From: Bradyrhizobium murdochi
GTDB lineage: Bacteria > Pseudomonadota > Alphaproteobacteria > Rhizobiales > Xanthobacteraceae
Direction of reading: 5' to 3'
Length of the DNA stretch: 64,000 nt
NCBI RefSeq assembly: GCF_000472965.1
Contig: NZ_KI421483.1
Coordinates: 78,211 to 142,210 of the forward strand
The notes beneath the pieces are model-generated. The model ran no database searches, was not told the origin of the DNA, and saw only the letters and a program-made list of their open reading frames with translations. Positions 17,312 to 26,635 of this stretch are shown piece by piece. A program made the translations under genes and the position numbers. Within the stretch, counting starts at the first letter, position 1. The number at the start of each line of letters is the position of its first letter.

Positions 17312-18130
17312 ATGTTGCGATCCCTTGCTGTCGCCCTCGCCTTCCTCGGCTCGCTGATCATCCCGGCGGCCGCCCAACAGCAACCTTTACGCAGCGAGTG
17401 CCTCGCGATGGCGAATGCGCCGCCACGCGCCGTTCCAGTCAGCCTGCGCCGTACCGCCGTCAAGATAGAAGAGGTCGCGATTACCTATGTCGGACATTCC
17501 ACCTATTACATCGACACGCCCGACGGCGTGCGGATCGGGACTGACTTCAACGGCGCCTACCGGACCGGCCGCCTGCCTGATGTCGTTACCATGAACCGCG
17601 CGCACTCGACGCATTACACGTTGTTCCCTGACCCGAAGATTGCGCACGTGTTGCATGGCTGGGGCGAGAACGGACAGGCGGCGCAAATATCTACGCGTGT
17701 CGGCGACGTCTATATACGCAACGTGCCGACCGACATCCGCCGCTACTATGGCGAGGGCTCCAGCGGCGGCATGATCAAGGACGGCAACTCGATCTTCATC
17801 TTCGAAGTCGCCGGCCTCTGCATCGGCCATCTCGGACATCTACACCACAAACTCGACGAGACGCATTTTGCGGCGATCGGCCGGCTCGACATCGTGATGG
17901 TGCCGATCGACGGCACCTATACGATGTCGCTCGACGGCGTTTCCGAGATCACCCGGCGGCTACGTTCCTCCATCGTGCTGCCGATGCACCGCTTCGCCAC
18001 CCCTCTCGATGAATTCATGCGTCTGATCGGGCAGCAATTCCAGATCGATCAGCGGAGCGAGCGAACCTTGAAGATTTCGCGCGACACGCTGCCGGGCACG
18101 CCGACGGTGATCATTCTGGAGGGGGTGTAG
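17312..18130 (+). CDS. Exported MBL-fold metallo-hydrolase
   Basis: This 272-residue protein has an N-terminal signal peptide (MLRSLAVALAFLGSL, then AAAQQ). The region ITYVGHSTYYIDTPDGVRIGTD is the start of the UlaG-like MBL fold. The usual HxHxDH motif is not clear: the equivalent stretch reads MNRAHSTHY, and later likely ligands appear in GHLGHLHH and LPMHRF. Metal binding may therefore differ from the standard scheme. It lies 41 bp before an amidohydrolase gene, perhaps in one operon. Confidence 0.65.
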   Translation: MLRSLAVALAFLGSLIIPAAAQQQPLRSECLAMANAPPRAVPVSLRRTAVKIEEVAITYVGHSTYYIDTPDGVRIGTDFNGAYRTGRLPDVVTMNRAHSTHYTLFPDPKIAHVLHGWGENGQAAQISTRVGDVYIRNVPTDIRRYYGEGSSGGMIKDGNSIFIFEVAGLCIGHLGHLHHKLDETHFAAIGRLDIVMVPIDGTYTMSLDGVSEITRRLRSSIVLPMHRFATPLDEFMRLIGQQFQIDQRSERTLKISRDTLPGTPTVIILEGV

Positions 18131-18171
18131 GCGCATCAAACAAGAATCAGCGATTCAAGGGAGCGACGTCC

Positions 18172-19221
18172 ATGGCCAGCACTGCACCCGCCTCCAGGAG
18201 CGGGCTCTACGCCGATCCGCGCGAAGACTGGCTGGCGCAGCACACCGAAGAGATCATCGATCCCGCCCGCCCGATCGTCGATCCGCATCACCATCTCTGG
18301 GACCGCGGCGGCCTGCGCTACCTGATCGAGGAAATGGCTACAGACATTGCCTCCGGCCATAACATTATCGCGACCGTCTATGTCGATTGCCGCTCGATGT
18401 ACCGTGCGCACGGGCCGGAAGCGTTTCGCCCGGTCGGCGAGGTCGAGTTCGCCAATGGCGTTGCGGCGATGGCGGCGAGCGGCGGCTATGGCAAAGCCGC
18501 GATCTGTGCCGGTATCGTCAGCCACGCCAACCTGATGCTCGGCGAAGGCGCAAGGGCCGTGCTGGAAGCGGAGATCGCTGCCGGCAACGGCCGCTTCCGC
18601 GGCATCCGGCATTCCTCGGCCTGGGATGCCGACCCCAACGTCGCCGGCATGTATGCGAGGCGGCCGCAGGGGCTGTTACTCGACAGCACGTTCCGCAGGG
18701 GCTTTGCCTGCCTCGCGCCATTGGGCCTGAGCTTCGACGCCTGGCTGTTTCATCCGCAGATCGGCGAACTCACCGATCTCGCCCGCGCTTTCCCCGACAC
18801 CAAAATCGTGCTCGATCATTGCGGCGGCCCGGTCGGCATCGGCCGCTTTGCCGGCCAGCGCGACGAAGTGTTCCCGGAATGGAAGGCCTCGATCCAGGAA
18901 ATCGCGCGATGCCCGAACGTCGCGGTGAAGCTCGGCGGGCTCGCGATGTGCCTGCTCGGCTACGACTTTCACCTGAGGCCGAAGCCGCCGTCTTCCGAGG
19001 AGGCCGCGGCCGCCTGGCGCCCCTATGTCGAAGCTTGCATCGAGGCGTTCGGCCCGAACCGATGCATGTTCGAAAGCAATTTTCCGCCCGACAAGGGGCA
19101 GTGCAGCTATCAGGTGATATTCAACGCGTTCAAGCGTATCGCCGCGCAATATAACGAGGCCGAGAAGACCGCGCTGTTTTCGAAGACGGCGACCGACTTC
19201 TACAGGCTCACGCTGGGCTAA
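18172..19221 (+). CDS. Amidohydrolase family 2 metal-dependent hydrolase
   Basis: This 349-residue TIM-barrel enzyme shows the N-terminal metal motif VDPHHHLWD (residues about 38-46), then GIRHSSAWD, and ILDHCGG-like VLDHCGGPVG and FESNFPPD near the C-terminus. This pattern is seen in gluconolactonase/dicarboxylate-lactone type hydrolases (PF04909). A good RBS (GGGAG) precedes the ATG. The substrate is unknown. Confidence 0.8.
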   Translation: MASTAPASRSGLYADPREDWLAQHTEEIIDPARPIVDPHHHLWDRGGLRYLIEEMATDIASGHNIIATVYVDCRSMYRAHGPEAFRPVGEVEFANGVAAMAASGGYGKAAICAGIVSHANLMLGEGARAVLEAEIAAGNGRFRGIRHSSAWDADPNVAGMYARRPQGLLLDSTFRRGFACLAPLGLSFDAWLFHPQIGELTDLARAFPDTKIVLDHCGGPVGIGRFAGQRDEVFPEWKASIQEIARCPNVAVKLGGLAMCLLGYDFHLRPKPPSSEEAAAAWRPYVEACIEAFGPNRCMFESNFPPDKGQCSYQVIFNAFKRIAAQYNEAEKTALFSKTATDFYRLTLG

Positions 19222-20478
19222 TCACGCCCACTCGCCCTTGCGGAACACCGGCACGCGGCTTCCGTCGGCGTGAATGCCATCGATGTCGGTTTCGGCCGAT
19301 CCGATCATCCAGTCGATGTGAATGAGGCTCTTGTTGCCGCCCTGTGCTGCAATCTGTTCCGGCGTCAGCTTGTCGCCGCCGACGAAGCATTTCGAGTAGC
19401 ACTGGCCGAGCGCGATATGGGAGGCGGCGTTCTCGTCGAACAGCGTGTTGAAGAACAACAGACCGCTTTTCGAGATCGGCGAGGAATGCGGCACCAGCGC
19501 CACTTCGCCGAGACGCGCCGCGCCCTCGTCGGTGTCGAGCACCTTCTTGAGCACCTCCTCGCCGCGTGAGGCCTTTGCCTCGACGATGCGGCCTTCCTCG
19601 AACCTGACCGCAATGTTGTCGATCAGCGTGCCCTGATAGGACAGCGGCTTCGAGGAGACGACATGGCCACTGACGCGCCGGCAATGCGGCGTGGTGAAGA
19701 CTTCCTCGGTCGGGATATTGGCGTTGCAGGTAATGCCGTTCTTCGCGGTCGAGGCGCCGCCTTCCCATTCATGGCCGTCGGCAAGGCCGATCGTCAGATC
19801 GGTGCCCGGGCCGGAGTATTTCAGCGCGTGGAAGCGCTGGCCGTTCAGCCATTCGGTGCGCTCGCGCAGCACGGCGTTGTGTTTTTCCCAGGCGGCGACG
19901 GCGCCATCCTGATCGACGCGGGACGCCGCAAAAATCGCATCCGCCAGTTTTGCCACCGCGACGTCCTCGGGGACGTCAGGGAAAACCTGTTTGGCCCAGG
20001 ACGGACTCGGATAGGCGATGATGTTCCAGTTGGTATCGAAATTGACGATCTTGTCCAGCGCTGGCTGATAGGCGATCGAATTGGCCTTGCTGGCACGCGC
20101 CACTTTCGCGGGATCCTCGCCCGACAGCAGCATCGGATTGTCGCCGACGATGGCCAAGCGCGCGGTATTGGCGCCGAACGCCTTCGCCATGCCCTCATAG
20201 AGCCAGTTGGCGGCACGATCGAAACCGGCCTCGTGGCCGTAGCGATAGCGCGCCAGCGTGATCGCCTCGTCCGATAGTAACGGGGTCACCAAACCCGCGC
20301 CGGCCTTGTACGCATGTACGGCAATCCGGCGCACCAGCGGCAGTGCGACCGAGGGCGCGGTCAGCAGCAGGTCCTGCCCCGGCTGTAGCCGCAAGCCGAC
20401 CTTGACCGCGACTTCGGCGAGGCGGTCGAGCTTTACGGGATCAATCGAGACGGAAGCATTTCGCTCAGGTGTGGTCAT
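19222..20478 (-). CDS. M29 family aminopeptidase
   Basis: This 418-residue protein resembles thermophilic metalloaminopeptidases (AmpS/aminopeptidase T): an N-terminal LAEVAVKVGLRLQPGQDLL, central GHEWEGG and TEEVFTTPH, and C-terminal SLIHIDWMIGS. Glu, His and Asp in those blocks are the usual metal ligands. The start MTTPERNAS was chosen over an upstream extension with no homology-like character. The gene ends back to back with the amidohydrolase, with almost no gap. Confidence 0.83.
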   Translation of the reverse strand: MTTPERNASVSIDPVKLDRLAEVAVKVGLRLQPGQDLLLTAPSVALPLVRRIAVHAYKAGAGLVTPLLSDEAITLARYRYGHEAGFDRAANWLYEGMAKAFGANTARLAIVGDNPMLLSGEDPAKVARASKANSIAYQPALDKIVNFDTNWNIIAYPSPSWAKQVFPDVPEDVAVAKLADAIFAASRVDQDGAVAAWEKHNAVLRERTEWLNGQRFHALKYSGPGTDLTIGLADGHEWEGGASTAKNGITCNANIPTEEVFTTPHCRRVSGHVVSSKPLSYQGTLIDNIAVRFEEGRIVEAKASRGEEVLKKVLDTDEGAARLGEVALVPHSSPISKSGLLFFNTLFDENAASHIALGQCYSKCFVGGDKLTPEQIAAQGGNKSLIHIDWMIGSAETDIDGIHADGSRVPVFRKGEWA

Positions 20479-20775
20479 GATTCTTTCGGCCAAGGCTGAA
20501 GGATTTTTTAGGCTTCGCAAGCTTCGGCCATGATGGCGCAATCATGTCAAAGCGAGCGAAGCGCCTGATAGCAATAGCACAAGAATGGTCCGGCGAAAGC
20601 CAACCTCGTTGATGTTCCGGAATGCAATAATGCGAGCACGGAACCTGTAACCACCGCCGGCAGGCTTGATTCCGGGTGTCCCGAGATGCCTTGCGATCGG
20701 CGCGGACGGGCGCGTTATTTCCGTGGGCAGCCGCGGCTTGTTATCGCCGGGCGATCAACTCAAACCCGCGCCATG

Positions 20776-21063
20776 TCACAACCCCCTCACCGCCAGCACG
20801 ATGGCATCGGCGCCGGCTTTGCGATCGACTGCGATCTCCTGATACTCCGGCGAACTCTGAAATTCCTTTGCCGCGGCGTCATCGGGAAATTCCATGATTA
20901 CGACCTTGTCGCGCGGCCATTCGCCTTCCAGTACGACCGGATCTGCGTCCGCTACCAGCAGCTTGCCACGGAATTTCTGGAATACGCCCATAAAGCGCGC
21001 CTGATAGCGATCGTAGAGTTCGCGGCGGGTGAACTTCAACTGGGCGATGATGTAGACGCTCAT
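20776..21063 (-). CDS. DUF1330 family protein
   Basis: A 95-residue protein with the DUF1330 pattern YIIAQLKFTRRELYDRYQ and VVIMEFPDDAAAKEF, a small dimeric alpha/beta-barrel fold. It lies 50 bp after the Crp-like gene and may be the last gene of the ridA operon. The biochemical role is unknown. Confidence 0.75.
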   Translation of the reverse strand: MSVYIIAQLKFTRRELYDRYQARFMGVFQKFRGKLLVADADPVVLEGEWPRDKVVIMEFPDDAAAKEFQSSPEYQEIAVDRKAGADAIVLAVRGL

Positions 21064-21113
21064 GAGCTATCCTATATTGGACTTCCGTTTGGGGTATCCG
21101 CGCGAGATCGGCG

Positions 21114-21836
21114 CTAGTGATTGCGCTCCTCGGCGATGAAGCCGTCTAGGCGCTTGGCGTTGCGGATCACGATCTTGCCGCGGCTCTTGGAGATCAGCCC
21201 GAGCCGCTCGAATTCGGACAGCGCAATCGCGACCCAGCTTCGGCTGACGCCGATCATCCTGGCGAGTTCCTGCTGCGTGAGGTCGACAACCAAGAGGCAT
21301 TGCTGCGACGTATCACCCGGCTCCGGCCGCGCCAGCGATTTGAGCACCGTGCCGAGCCGCACTGAGGCGCGGTCCAGCACCATCGGCCCGCTGCGTTCGA
21401 TGCTCTCAATCGAGAGGATGGCAAGCAGCCGGGTAATGTTCCAGTGGAACGGCGGAATTTCCGCGAGGCAATGCAGGAAATCGGTGCGCGTCATGATGGA
21501 TGCGGTGGCCGATTCCAGCGCTTCGGCCGATAGGATGCGGCCCTGTCCGGTGACGGTTGCCGCCAGCCCGAGGATCGTGCCCGGCAGGCAGATGCCGAAG
21601 GTGAATTGTTCGCCGTTCTCCAGCGTCTGGAACAGCCTGACACGGCCCTCGGTGACGAGCAGCAGCGTATCGCTCGGCTCGCCCTGATCGAACAGGATTT
21701 CCTTCGGATCGAACGACACGGCCTTCATGCGATCAAGGATCGTCTGACGCTGTGCCGCGCTCAGTCCTTCGGTCGCGATATTCCATTTCGGCGACAGTGT
21801 TCTGGCGGGAGCCTGCACATCAGGCAGGGTTTGCAT
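21114..21836 (-). CDS. Crp/Fnr family transcriptional regulator
   Basis: About 240 residues. A cyclic-nucleotide-binding-like beta barrel (IFDQGEPSDTLLLVTEGRVRLF, GTILG) is followed by a winged helix with recognition region TQQELARMIGVSRSWVAIAL. The N-terminal four-cysteine cluster of Fnr is absent. Two ATGs (21842, 21836) lie close together, and the AAGG spacing favours 21836. The start overlaps the end of the Fe-S gene by about 17 bp. It could respond to a small ligand and control its own operon. Confidence 0.83.
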   Translation of the reverse strand: MQTLPDVQAPARTLSPKWNIATEGLSAAQRQTILDRMKAVSFDPKEILFDQGEPSDTLLLVTEGRVRLFQTLENGEQFTFGICLPGTILGLAATVTGQGRILSAEALESATASIMTRTDFLHCLAEIPPFHWNITRLLAILSIESIERSGPMVLDRASVRLGTVLKSLARPEPGDTSQQCLLVVDLTQQELARMIGVSRSWVAIALSEFERLGLISKSRGKIVIRNAKRLDGFIAEERNH

Positions 21837-23150
21837 GCGCATGTCCTTTCTCGAAGCAATCAAGCTGCCCCTTGAATTCCAGCGACGCGAAGATGGCAGG
21901 CCCATGCTGCTTGAGCCATTCTGGATCGATGTCTAGGCCATTGGCTTGCAGATAGGGACGGCTTTCTTCGACGATCATCCGCCAGTCATCGAGCAGGCGA
22001 AACTCCTTCAGCCGATCGGGATGAGGCACGCCGCCAAGCGCTTCGACCAAGAGATCGGTGTAATTGAGCACGCGAAATTTTCCTTGAGCCTCCGCGCCGA
22101 TGAAAACCGCGTGGCAGCCATGGTAGAGCGTAACCAGGATATCGGCGCCCGTCGCCTCTGCGCGCGCAAGAAGCTCGTTATGTTCGCGTGCGGCCAGTTC
22201 CGGCGACTTGCTGCAGCCGGAGCCGCCGCAGGTATAGCCGGATTCAAAAACGGTTTCGATGATTTCGAGCCCCGGAATTGCGCGCAACAGCAAATCGACA
22301 TTGCGGCAAATATCGGCGCGACCGACATGCGCGTGGACAATAACGCGGCGTGCAATCGGGATCACAAATCTTTCCCGCAATTCGTCAATTCGGCTGACGA
22401 GATACTCGGTCAAATGGTCGAATTCGTAGCTGGTCTTGCGATACCTTCGAGGGTTTCGCCAAGGTGCAACGGGCACGTCGGGCACCAGTTCAGCACCCGT
22501 TCCGGACTGAACCCTTCGAAACGATCGATCGCGTTAGCGGTGACGCGTTCGCCGGTACGGATTTCACCTTCCCATTTGGTGGCGATGACGCCGCAACAGG
22601 AGGACGGACCGCCGACGACTTCATAGTCTGAGCCGAGCACGTCGAGCACCGCCATCGAGTTGAACAGCAAGTGGGGCGTGCGGAGTGCGTTGCAGCCAAG
22701 ATAGAACACGATCGGCGTATGCCTCCGGCGAGGTGGCACGAATACGCGGCGGAATTCCTCTGGGATAAGCTGCATGGCGGCCATGACTTTGATAGCGCGG
22801 GACATGCGGCGGAAAAGTTCGGGGATTTTCGATCCGCGCGACGCCGATCTCGCGCTGGCAAGCGCGAGCATCTTGCGCGGATTAATCCCCTCGGGACAGG
22901 CGGGGATGCAGAGACCGCAGCCGTTGCAGGTCGATGCCCACGTGTCCGACGCCGGATCGAGTTGTTCCTGCCCGCCGAGGAAGTCCACGATGCCGCCGAC
23001 GACCTGAGCGGGCGGCGTATTCACCGCGGCGCCGTACGGAATGACCGGGCATACGCTGACGCATTGGCCGCATTTCGTGCAGCGGTCCGCGATAGCCTGC
23101 GCCTCAGCCGCGAGGAAATTCGCCAAGGACTGCGGCGCAGAGCGTTGCAT
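21820..23150 (-). pseudogene. Fe-S oxidoreductase (HdrD/GlcF-like), split by a frameshift
   Basis: The first part (23150 down to 22410) has two ferredoxin motifs, CTKCGQCVSVCP and CNGCGLCIPACP, and a first CCG domain (YLGCNAL, SSCCG, WCPTC). Its frame ends soon after GETLEGIA. The next frame continues with KTSYEFDHLTEYLV and a second CCG-like domain. Reading GGTATCGC-N-AAGACC near 22440 would join both, so one base appears to be missing. The second domain is also weak: VHAHVGR replaces the usual first Cys, YTCGGSG the CC pair, and YHGCHAVF the CPTC. Whole-protein length would be about 440 residues, normal for the family. Confidence 0.7.
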
Positions 23151-23154
23151 CGCT

Positions 23155-23544
23155 TCAATCCAGGCAAACGATGGCTTCGATCTCGACCAGCATGCGCGGA
23201 TCGACGAGCCTGCTCACCTCGACCAGCGTCGCGGCAGGACGGCCGCTGAAATAGGGAAACCGGATATCGCGGGTGTCGTGGTTGAAGCGGTCGATGTCGG
23301 TCGTGAAGATGGTGAACTTGACCACGTTGTCGAACGAGGTCGCTGCGTGCTCGAGAACATCGGCCAGATTGGCAAAGCATTGCGCGACCTGCGCACGCAT
23401 GTCGCCTTCACCGACGACCCCACCGTCGGCGTCGCGTGCGGTAATCCCGGCGGTGTGCAGCAGGCGCCCGGACGAAATCACGCCCAGCGAGAACGGCACG
23501 GTGTTTTCAAAATGCTTTCCCAACGTCAGGGCTGTCCTGGTCAT
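23155..23544 (-). CDS. RidA/YjgF family protein
   Basis: This 129-residue protein follows the RidA pattern: PFSLGVISSGRLLHTAG, QVAQCFANLADVLEHA, FTIFTTDID and a C-terminal RMLVEIEAIVCLD. The usual active-site Arg position falls in the divergent stretch around VDPRMLVEIE. Such proteins often deaminate reactive enamines or bind small metabolites. GGGGGA precedes the chosen ATG. It is followed after 4 bp by the Fe-S gene, so they share an operon. Confidence 0.8.
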   Translation of the reverse strand: MTRTALTLGKHFENTVPFSLGVISSGRLLHTAGITARDADGGVVGEGDMRAQVAQCFANLADVLEHAATSFDNVVKFTIFTTDIDRFNHDTRDIRFPYFSGRPAATLVEVSRLVDPRMLVEIEAIVCLD

Positions 23545-23664
23545 GCAATCCCCCAGCATCCATTTCAAACATGGATGCAAGGTTAGTCCAGGTCCGCAAG
23601 AATCTCTGTTAAGTAGTCGGCATTCGCGCTCCGGAAACTTGTTGCGGATCCTCGATCAAGACCG

Positions 23665-25563
23665 TTAGCTACGAAACTTCTTCTTTTTCTTTTTCCCGAA
23701 GGCAGCCTTGGCGGGCGCTTCCCCTTCCTGCCGCGGCTTTCTGGCGTAGGCCGGCTTGTCCCGACGCTGGCCCCTGGTGGCGAAATTCGCCCGGTCAGCG
23801 GCGTCGGGTTTGTCGGATCGCGTGTCGTATCCATTCTGGGTTTCGCGATGTGGCCTGCCGCTGTGAGCTTTGCCATGGGGCTTCGAAGGCCGTGCCTCGT
23901 CGCGCGGCGGGGCATTCGTCATCGCCTCGATGCGAATGCTGTCTTCCTTGTCGGGACGGCGGATTCGCGCAGCGAAGCGGCCGGCGACGCGCGCGGAAAT
24001 CTCGAACTCGGTGACGGTGTCGAGAATGCGGATGGTGCCGATATCTTCCTTCTTGATGCTGCCGCGGCGGCACAACATCGGCAGCAGCCAACGCGCTTCC
24101 GCGTTCTTCCGGCGTCCTATCGCGGCGCTGAACCACACGGTGTCCTCCGCCATGCGGTGGCGCGTCGAGGATTTCGTTGGCTTCACTCCCCTTCCAGCCT
24201 CGCGATCGGCCCGCTCGCGGGCGCGCTCGGCACGAGATTTGACGCGCTCCTCGCCGGGATCGACGATGTCTTCGGGAGAGGGCAACCGCGCGCGATAGAG
24301 CCGTGCCAGCGCGGTGGCGATCTCTTGCGATGACCGTTCAGCAAGCAAGGTTTGCACGAGTGCCTCATCCTCGGCAGTTATTTCGCCTGCGAACACATCA
24401 TCGCGCAGCAGCCGCTCCTGATCGAGCTTGCGGATTTCGTCCGGCTGCGGCGCCAAGCCCCACGCCGCGTCAATGCCGGCGAGCTTGAGCAACATGTCCG
24501 CGCGACGCCGCCGCGCCGGCGGCACCAGCAAGATACTGACGCCCTTGCGACCGGCCCGCCCGGTGCGCCCCGAGCGATGCTGCATGACTTCCGGATCGTT
24601 CGGCAGATCGGCGTGGATGACGAGGTCGAGGTTCGGCAGATCGATGCCGCGCGCGGCAACGTCGGTCGCAACGCAAACGCGGGCGCGGCCGTCGCGTAAG
24701 GCCTGCAGCGCCAGCGTTCGCTCGTTCTGGGTCAACTCGCCCGACAGCGCCACCACGGAGAAGCCGCGCTCCAGCAGCGTTGCCTGCAGATGCCGCACGG
24801 CCTCGCGCGTGTTGCAAAACACCAGCGTGCCAGGCGATTCGAAATAGCGGAGGAGATTGACGACGGCGTGCTCGACATCGCCGGCGGCGATCCGGATCGC
24901 GCGATACTCGATATCGGCATGACCGCCCTCGTCGCCGGCGACTTCGACGCGGAAGGCCTCCTGCTGATATTCCTTTGCCAGCGCGACGATACCCTGCGGC
25001 AGGGTCGCCGAGAACAGCAGCGTGCGGCGGTCGTCCGGCGTGGCCTGCAGGATGAACTCCATATCCTCACGGAAGCCGAGGTCGAGCATCTCGTCGGCCT
25101 CGTCGAGCACGATCGCCTTCAACTCGCTGACGTCAAGTCGGCCGCGCCGCAAATGATCGCAGAGTCGCCCCGGTGTGCCGACCACGATATGGGCGCCCGC
25201 GGCCAGTTCGCGCTGCTCGCGGCGCGGATCCATGCCGCCGACGCAGGAAACCACGCGCGCCTCCGCGTGCTGATAGAGCCAGCCGAGTTCGCGGTGCACC
25301 TGAAGCGCAAGCTCGCGGGTCGGCGCGACAATCAATGCAAGGGGCGCGGCAGCCCGCTCGAATCGTTCGGCGCCATCCAGCAGGTTCGTTCCAATCGCCA
25401 GACCATAGGCGACCGTTTTGCCGGAACCGGTTTGCGCAGAGACGAGCAGGTCGCGGCCATCAGCATCGGCGGCCAGCACCGCCGTCTGCACCGGCGTCAG
25501 CCGATCATAATTGCGTTCCGCCAGAGCTCGGGCGAGCGGCGCATTTGCGGGCAGTAATGTCAC
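23665..25563 (-). CDS. DEAD-box ATP-dependent RNA helicase, DbpA-like
   Basis: A 632-residue protein with Q-motif RLTPVQTAVL, motif I AQTGSGKT, Ia PTRELALQ, DEAD in VLDEADEM, SAT in LFSATLP, and motif VI HRSGRTGRAG. A DbpA-type RNA-binding domain appears at about 455-535 (FSAAIGRRKNAEARWLLPML, IGTIRILDTVTEFEIS). The tail is basic and disordered, ending in a lysine run. The role is probably rRNA/ribosome assembly or cold adaptation. A terminator-like hairpin lies in the leader (25631-25661). Confidence 0.9.
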   Translation of the reverse strand: MTLLPANAPLARALAERNYDRLTPVQTAVLAADADGRDLLVSAQTGSGKTVAYGLAIGTNLLDGAERFERAAAPLALIVAPTRELALQVHRELGWLYQHAEARVVSCVGGMDPRREQRELAAGAHIVVGTPGRLCDHLRRGRLDVSELKAIVLDEADEMLDLGFREDMEFILQATPDDRRTLLFSATLPQGIVALAKEYQQEAFRVEVAGDEGGHADIEYRAIRIAAGDVEHAVVNLLRYFESPGTLVFCNTREAVRHLQATLLERGFSVVALSGELTQNERTLALQALRDGRARVCVATDVAARGIDLPNLDLVIHADLPNDPEVMQHRSGRTGRAGRKGVSILLVPPARRRRADMLLKLAGIDAAWGLAPQPDEIRKLDQERLLRDDVFAGEITAEDEALVQTLLAERSSQEIATALARLYRARLPSPEDIVDPGEERVKSRAERARERADREAGRGVKPTKSSTRHRMAEDTVWFSAAIGRRKNAEARWLLPMLCRRGSIKKEDIGTIRILDTVTEFEISARVAGRFAARIRRPDKEDSIRIEAMTNAPPRDEARPSKPHGKAHSGRPHRETQNGYDTRSDKPDAADRANFATRGQRRDKPAYARKPRQEGEAPAKAAFGKKKKKKFRS

Positions 25564-25630
25564 GGGATGTCAGACCTTGGTTGGCGTTGTCGGCCGGGAA
25601 TATGACAAAGGGCGCCTCGAACCGAAATGA

Positions 25631-25661
25631 CTTAAAAAGCTGCGCATTGACGACGCGCAGC
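25631..25661 (-). terminator. Terminator-like hairpin in the helicase leader
   Basis: On the minus strand a 7-bp stem GCTGCGC/GCGCAGC with a 9-base loop is followed directly by TTTTTAAG. It lies about 70 bases before the helicase start codon, and no minus-strand gene lies immediately upstream. It could therefore act as a leader attenuator or end a short RNA. Confidence 0.5.
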
Positions 25662-25854
25662 CGCACGGCCTGACGGATTTGAATGAGGTGGGGATGCTTT
25701 AAGCGAAATCCAGCCAGGACACCATCCATTCTTTGCAGATCAGCCGATCACTTCTGCGACGGTTAACCTCCCAGGCTGCCGGCTGGGAATTTCGGGATGA
25801 TCCGCTACACTGCGGCTTTCCGGGTATTTCAGCCGTGGTTTTCAACTTCAGCAT

Positions 25855-26586
25855 ATGGGGCCATGCACCGTGACCGCGTTCAAGACCATCCGCGCCCGCG
25901 CCGAGAAGCGCAAGGGCGGGCCGAAGGCCCTCGCCAAGCTGCTGCCGGCCAAGCCGGACCCGAAGGCGCTCGCCGAGCTCGGCGACGACCGGATTCTCGC
26001 CGAAATGACCAAGCGGGTGTTCTGCGCGGGCTTTGCCTGGAGCGTGATCGAGAGCAAATGGCCGGGCTTCGAAAAGGCGTTTCTCAGCTTCAAGCCCGGG
26101 CCGCTGACGCTGCAGCCGGATGATTTCTGGGACAGCCTGATGAAAGACACCCGCATCGTGCGCAACGGCGCCAAGATCATGTCGGTGCGCGCCAATGCCG
26201 GTTTCGTCCGCGACGTTGCGAAGGAGCACGGCAGCTTCGGCAAGTTCCTTGCGAACTGGCCGTCGTCGGACCAGGCCGGATTGCTGGAACTGCTGGCCAA
26301 GCGCGGCAGCCGGCTCGGCGGCAATACCGGGCAGATGATGCTGCGTTTCCTCGGTTGGGACGGATTCGTCACCTCCAGAGACGTCGTGCTGTGCCTGCGC
26401 GATGCCGGGCTCGACATCGCGGAGACGGTTACCTCCAAGCGCGATCTCGCCAAGGTGCAGGCGCAGTTCAACGCCTGGGCCGAGGAGACCGGCCTTCCCT
26501 ACGTGCATATCTCGCGGATTTGCGCGCTCTCGGTCGGCGAGAATTATTCGGCCGAGAAGCTGGCCAGTTTCGGCGCGGATGAATGA
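25855..26586 (+). CDS. DNA-3-methyladenine glycosylase I family protein (Tag-like)
   Basis: This 243-residue protein resembles the adenine-glycosylase branch of HhH-GPD proteins: KRVFCAGFAWSVIESKWPGFEKAF, DDFWDSLMKDTRIVRNGAKI and LSVGENY. It should remove alkylated adenine from DNA. It is somewhat longer than E. coli Tag, and the zinc-binding Cys/His pattern of Tag is not obvious, so the exact substrate range is uncertain. ATG 25855 or GTG 25870 may be the start. Confidence 0.72.
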   Translation: MGPCTVTAFKTIRARAEKRKGGPKALAKLLPAKPDPKALAELGDDRILAEMTKRVFCAGFAWSVIESKWPGFEKAFLSFKPGPLTLQPDDFWDSLMKDTRIVRNGAKIMSVRANAGFVRDVAKEHGSFGKFLANWPSSDQAGLLELLAKRGSRLGGNTGQMMLRFLGWDGFVTSRDVVLCLRDAGLDIAETVTSKRDLAKVQAQFNAWAEETGLPYVHISRICALSVGENYSAEKLASFGADE

Positions 26587-26635
26587 TGGGCATCGCCTTC
26601 CGCCTTCTCTTCGAGCTACGGCGAGACAAGTCCGC

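Noticed and set aside
20636..20665. Third copy of the GGAACC-N16-ATCCAAT motif
   Set aside because: GGAACC is present at this site, but the sequence 16 bases later (AGGCTTG) does not match.
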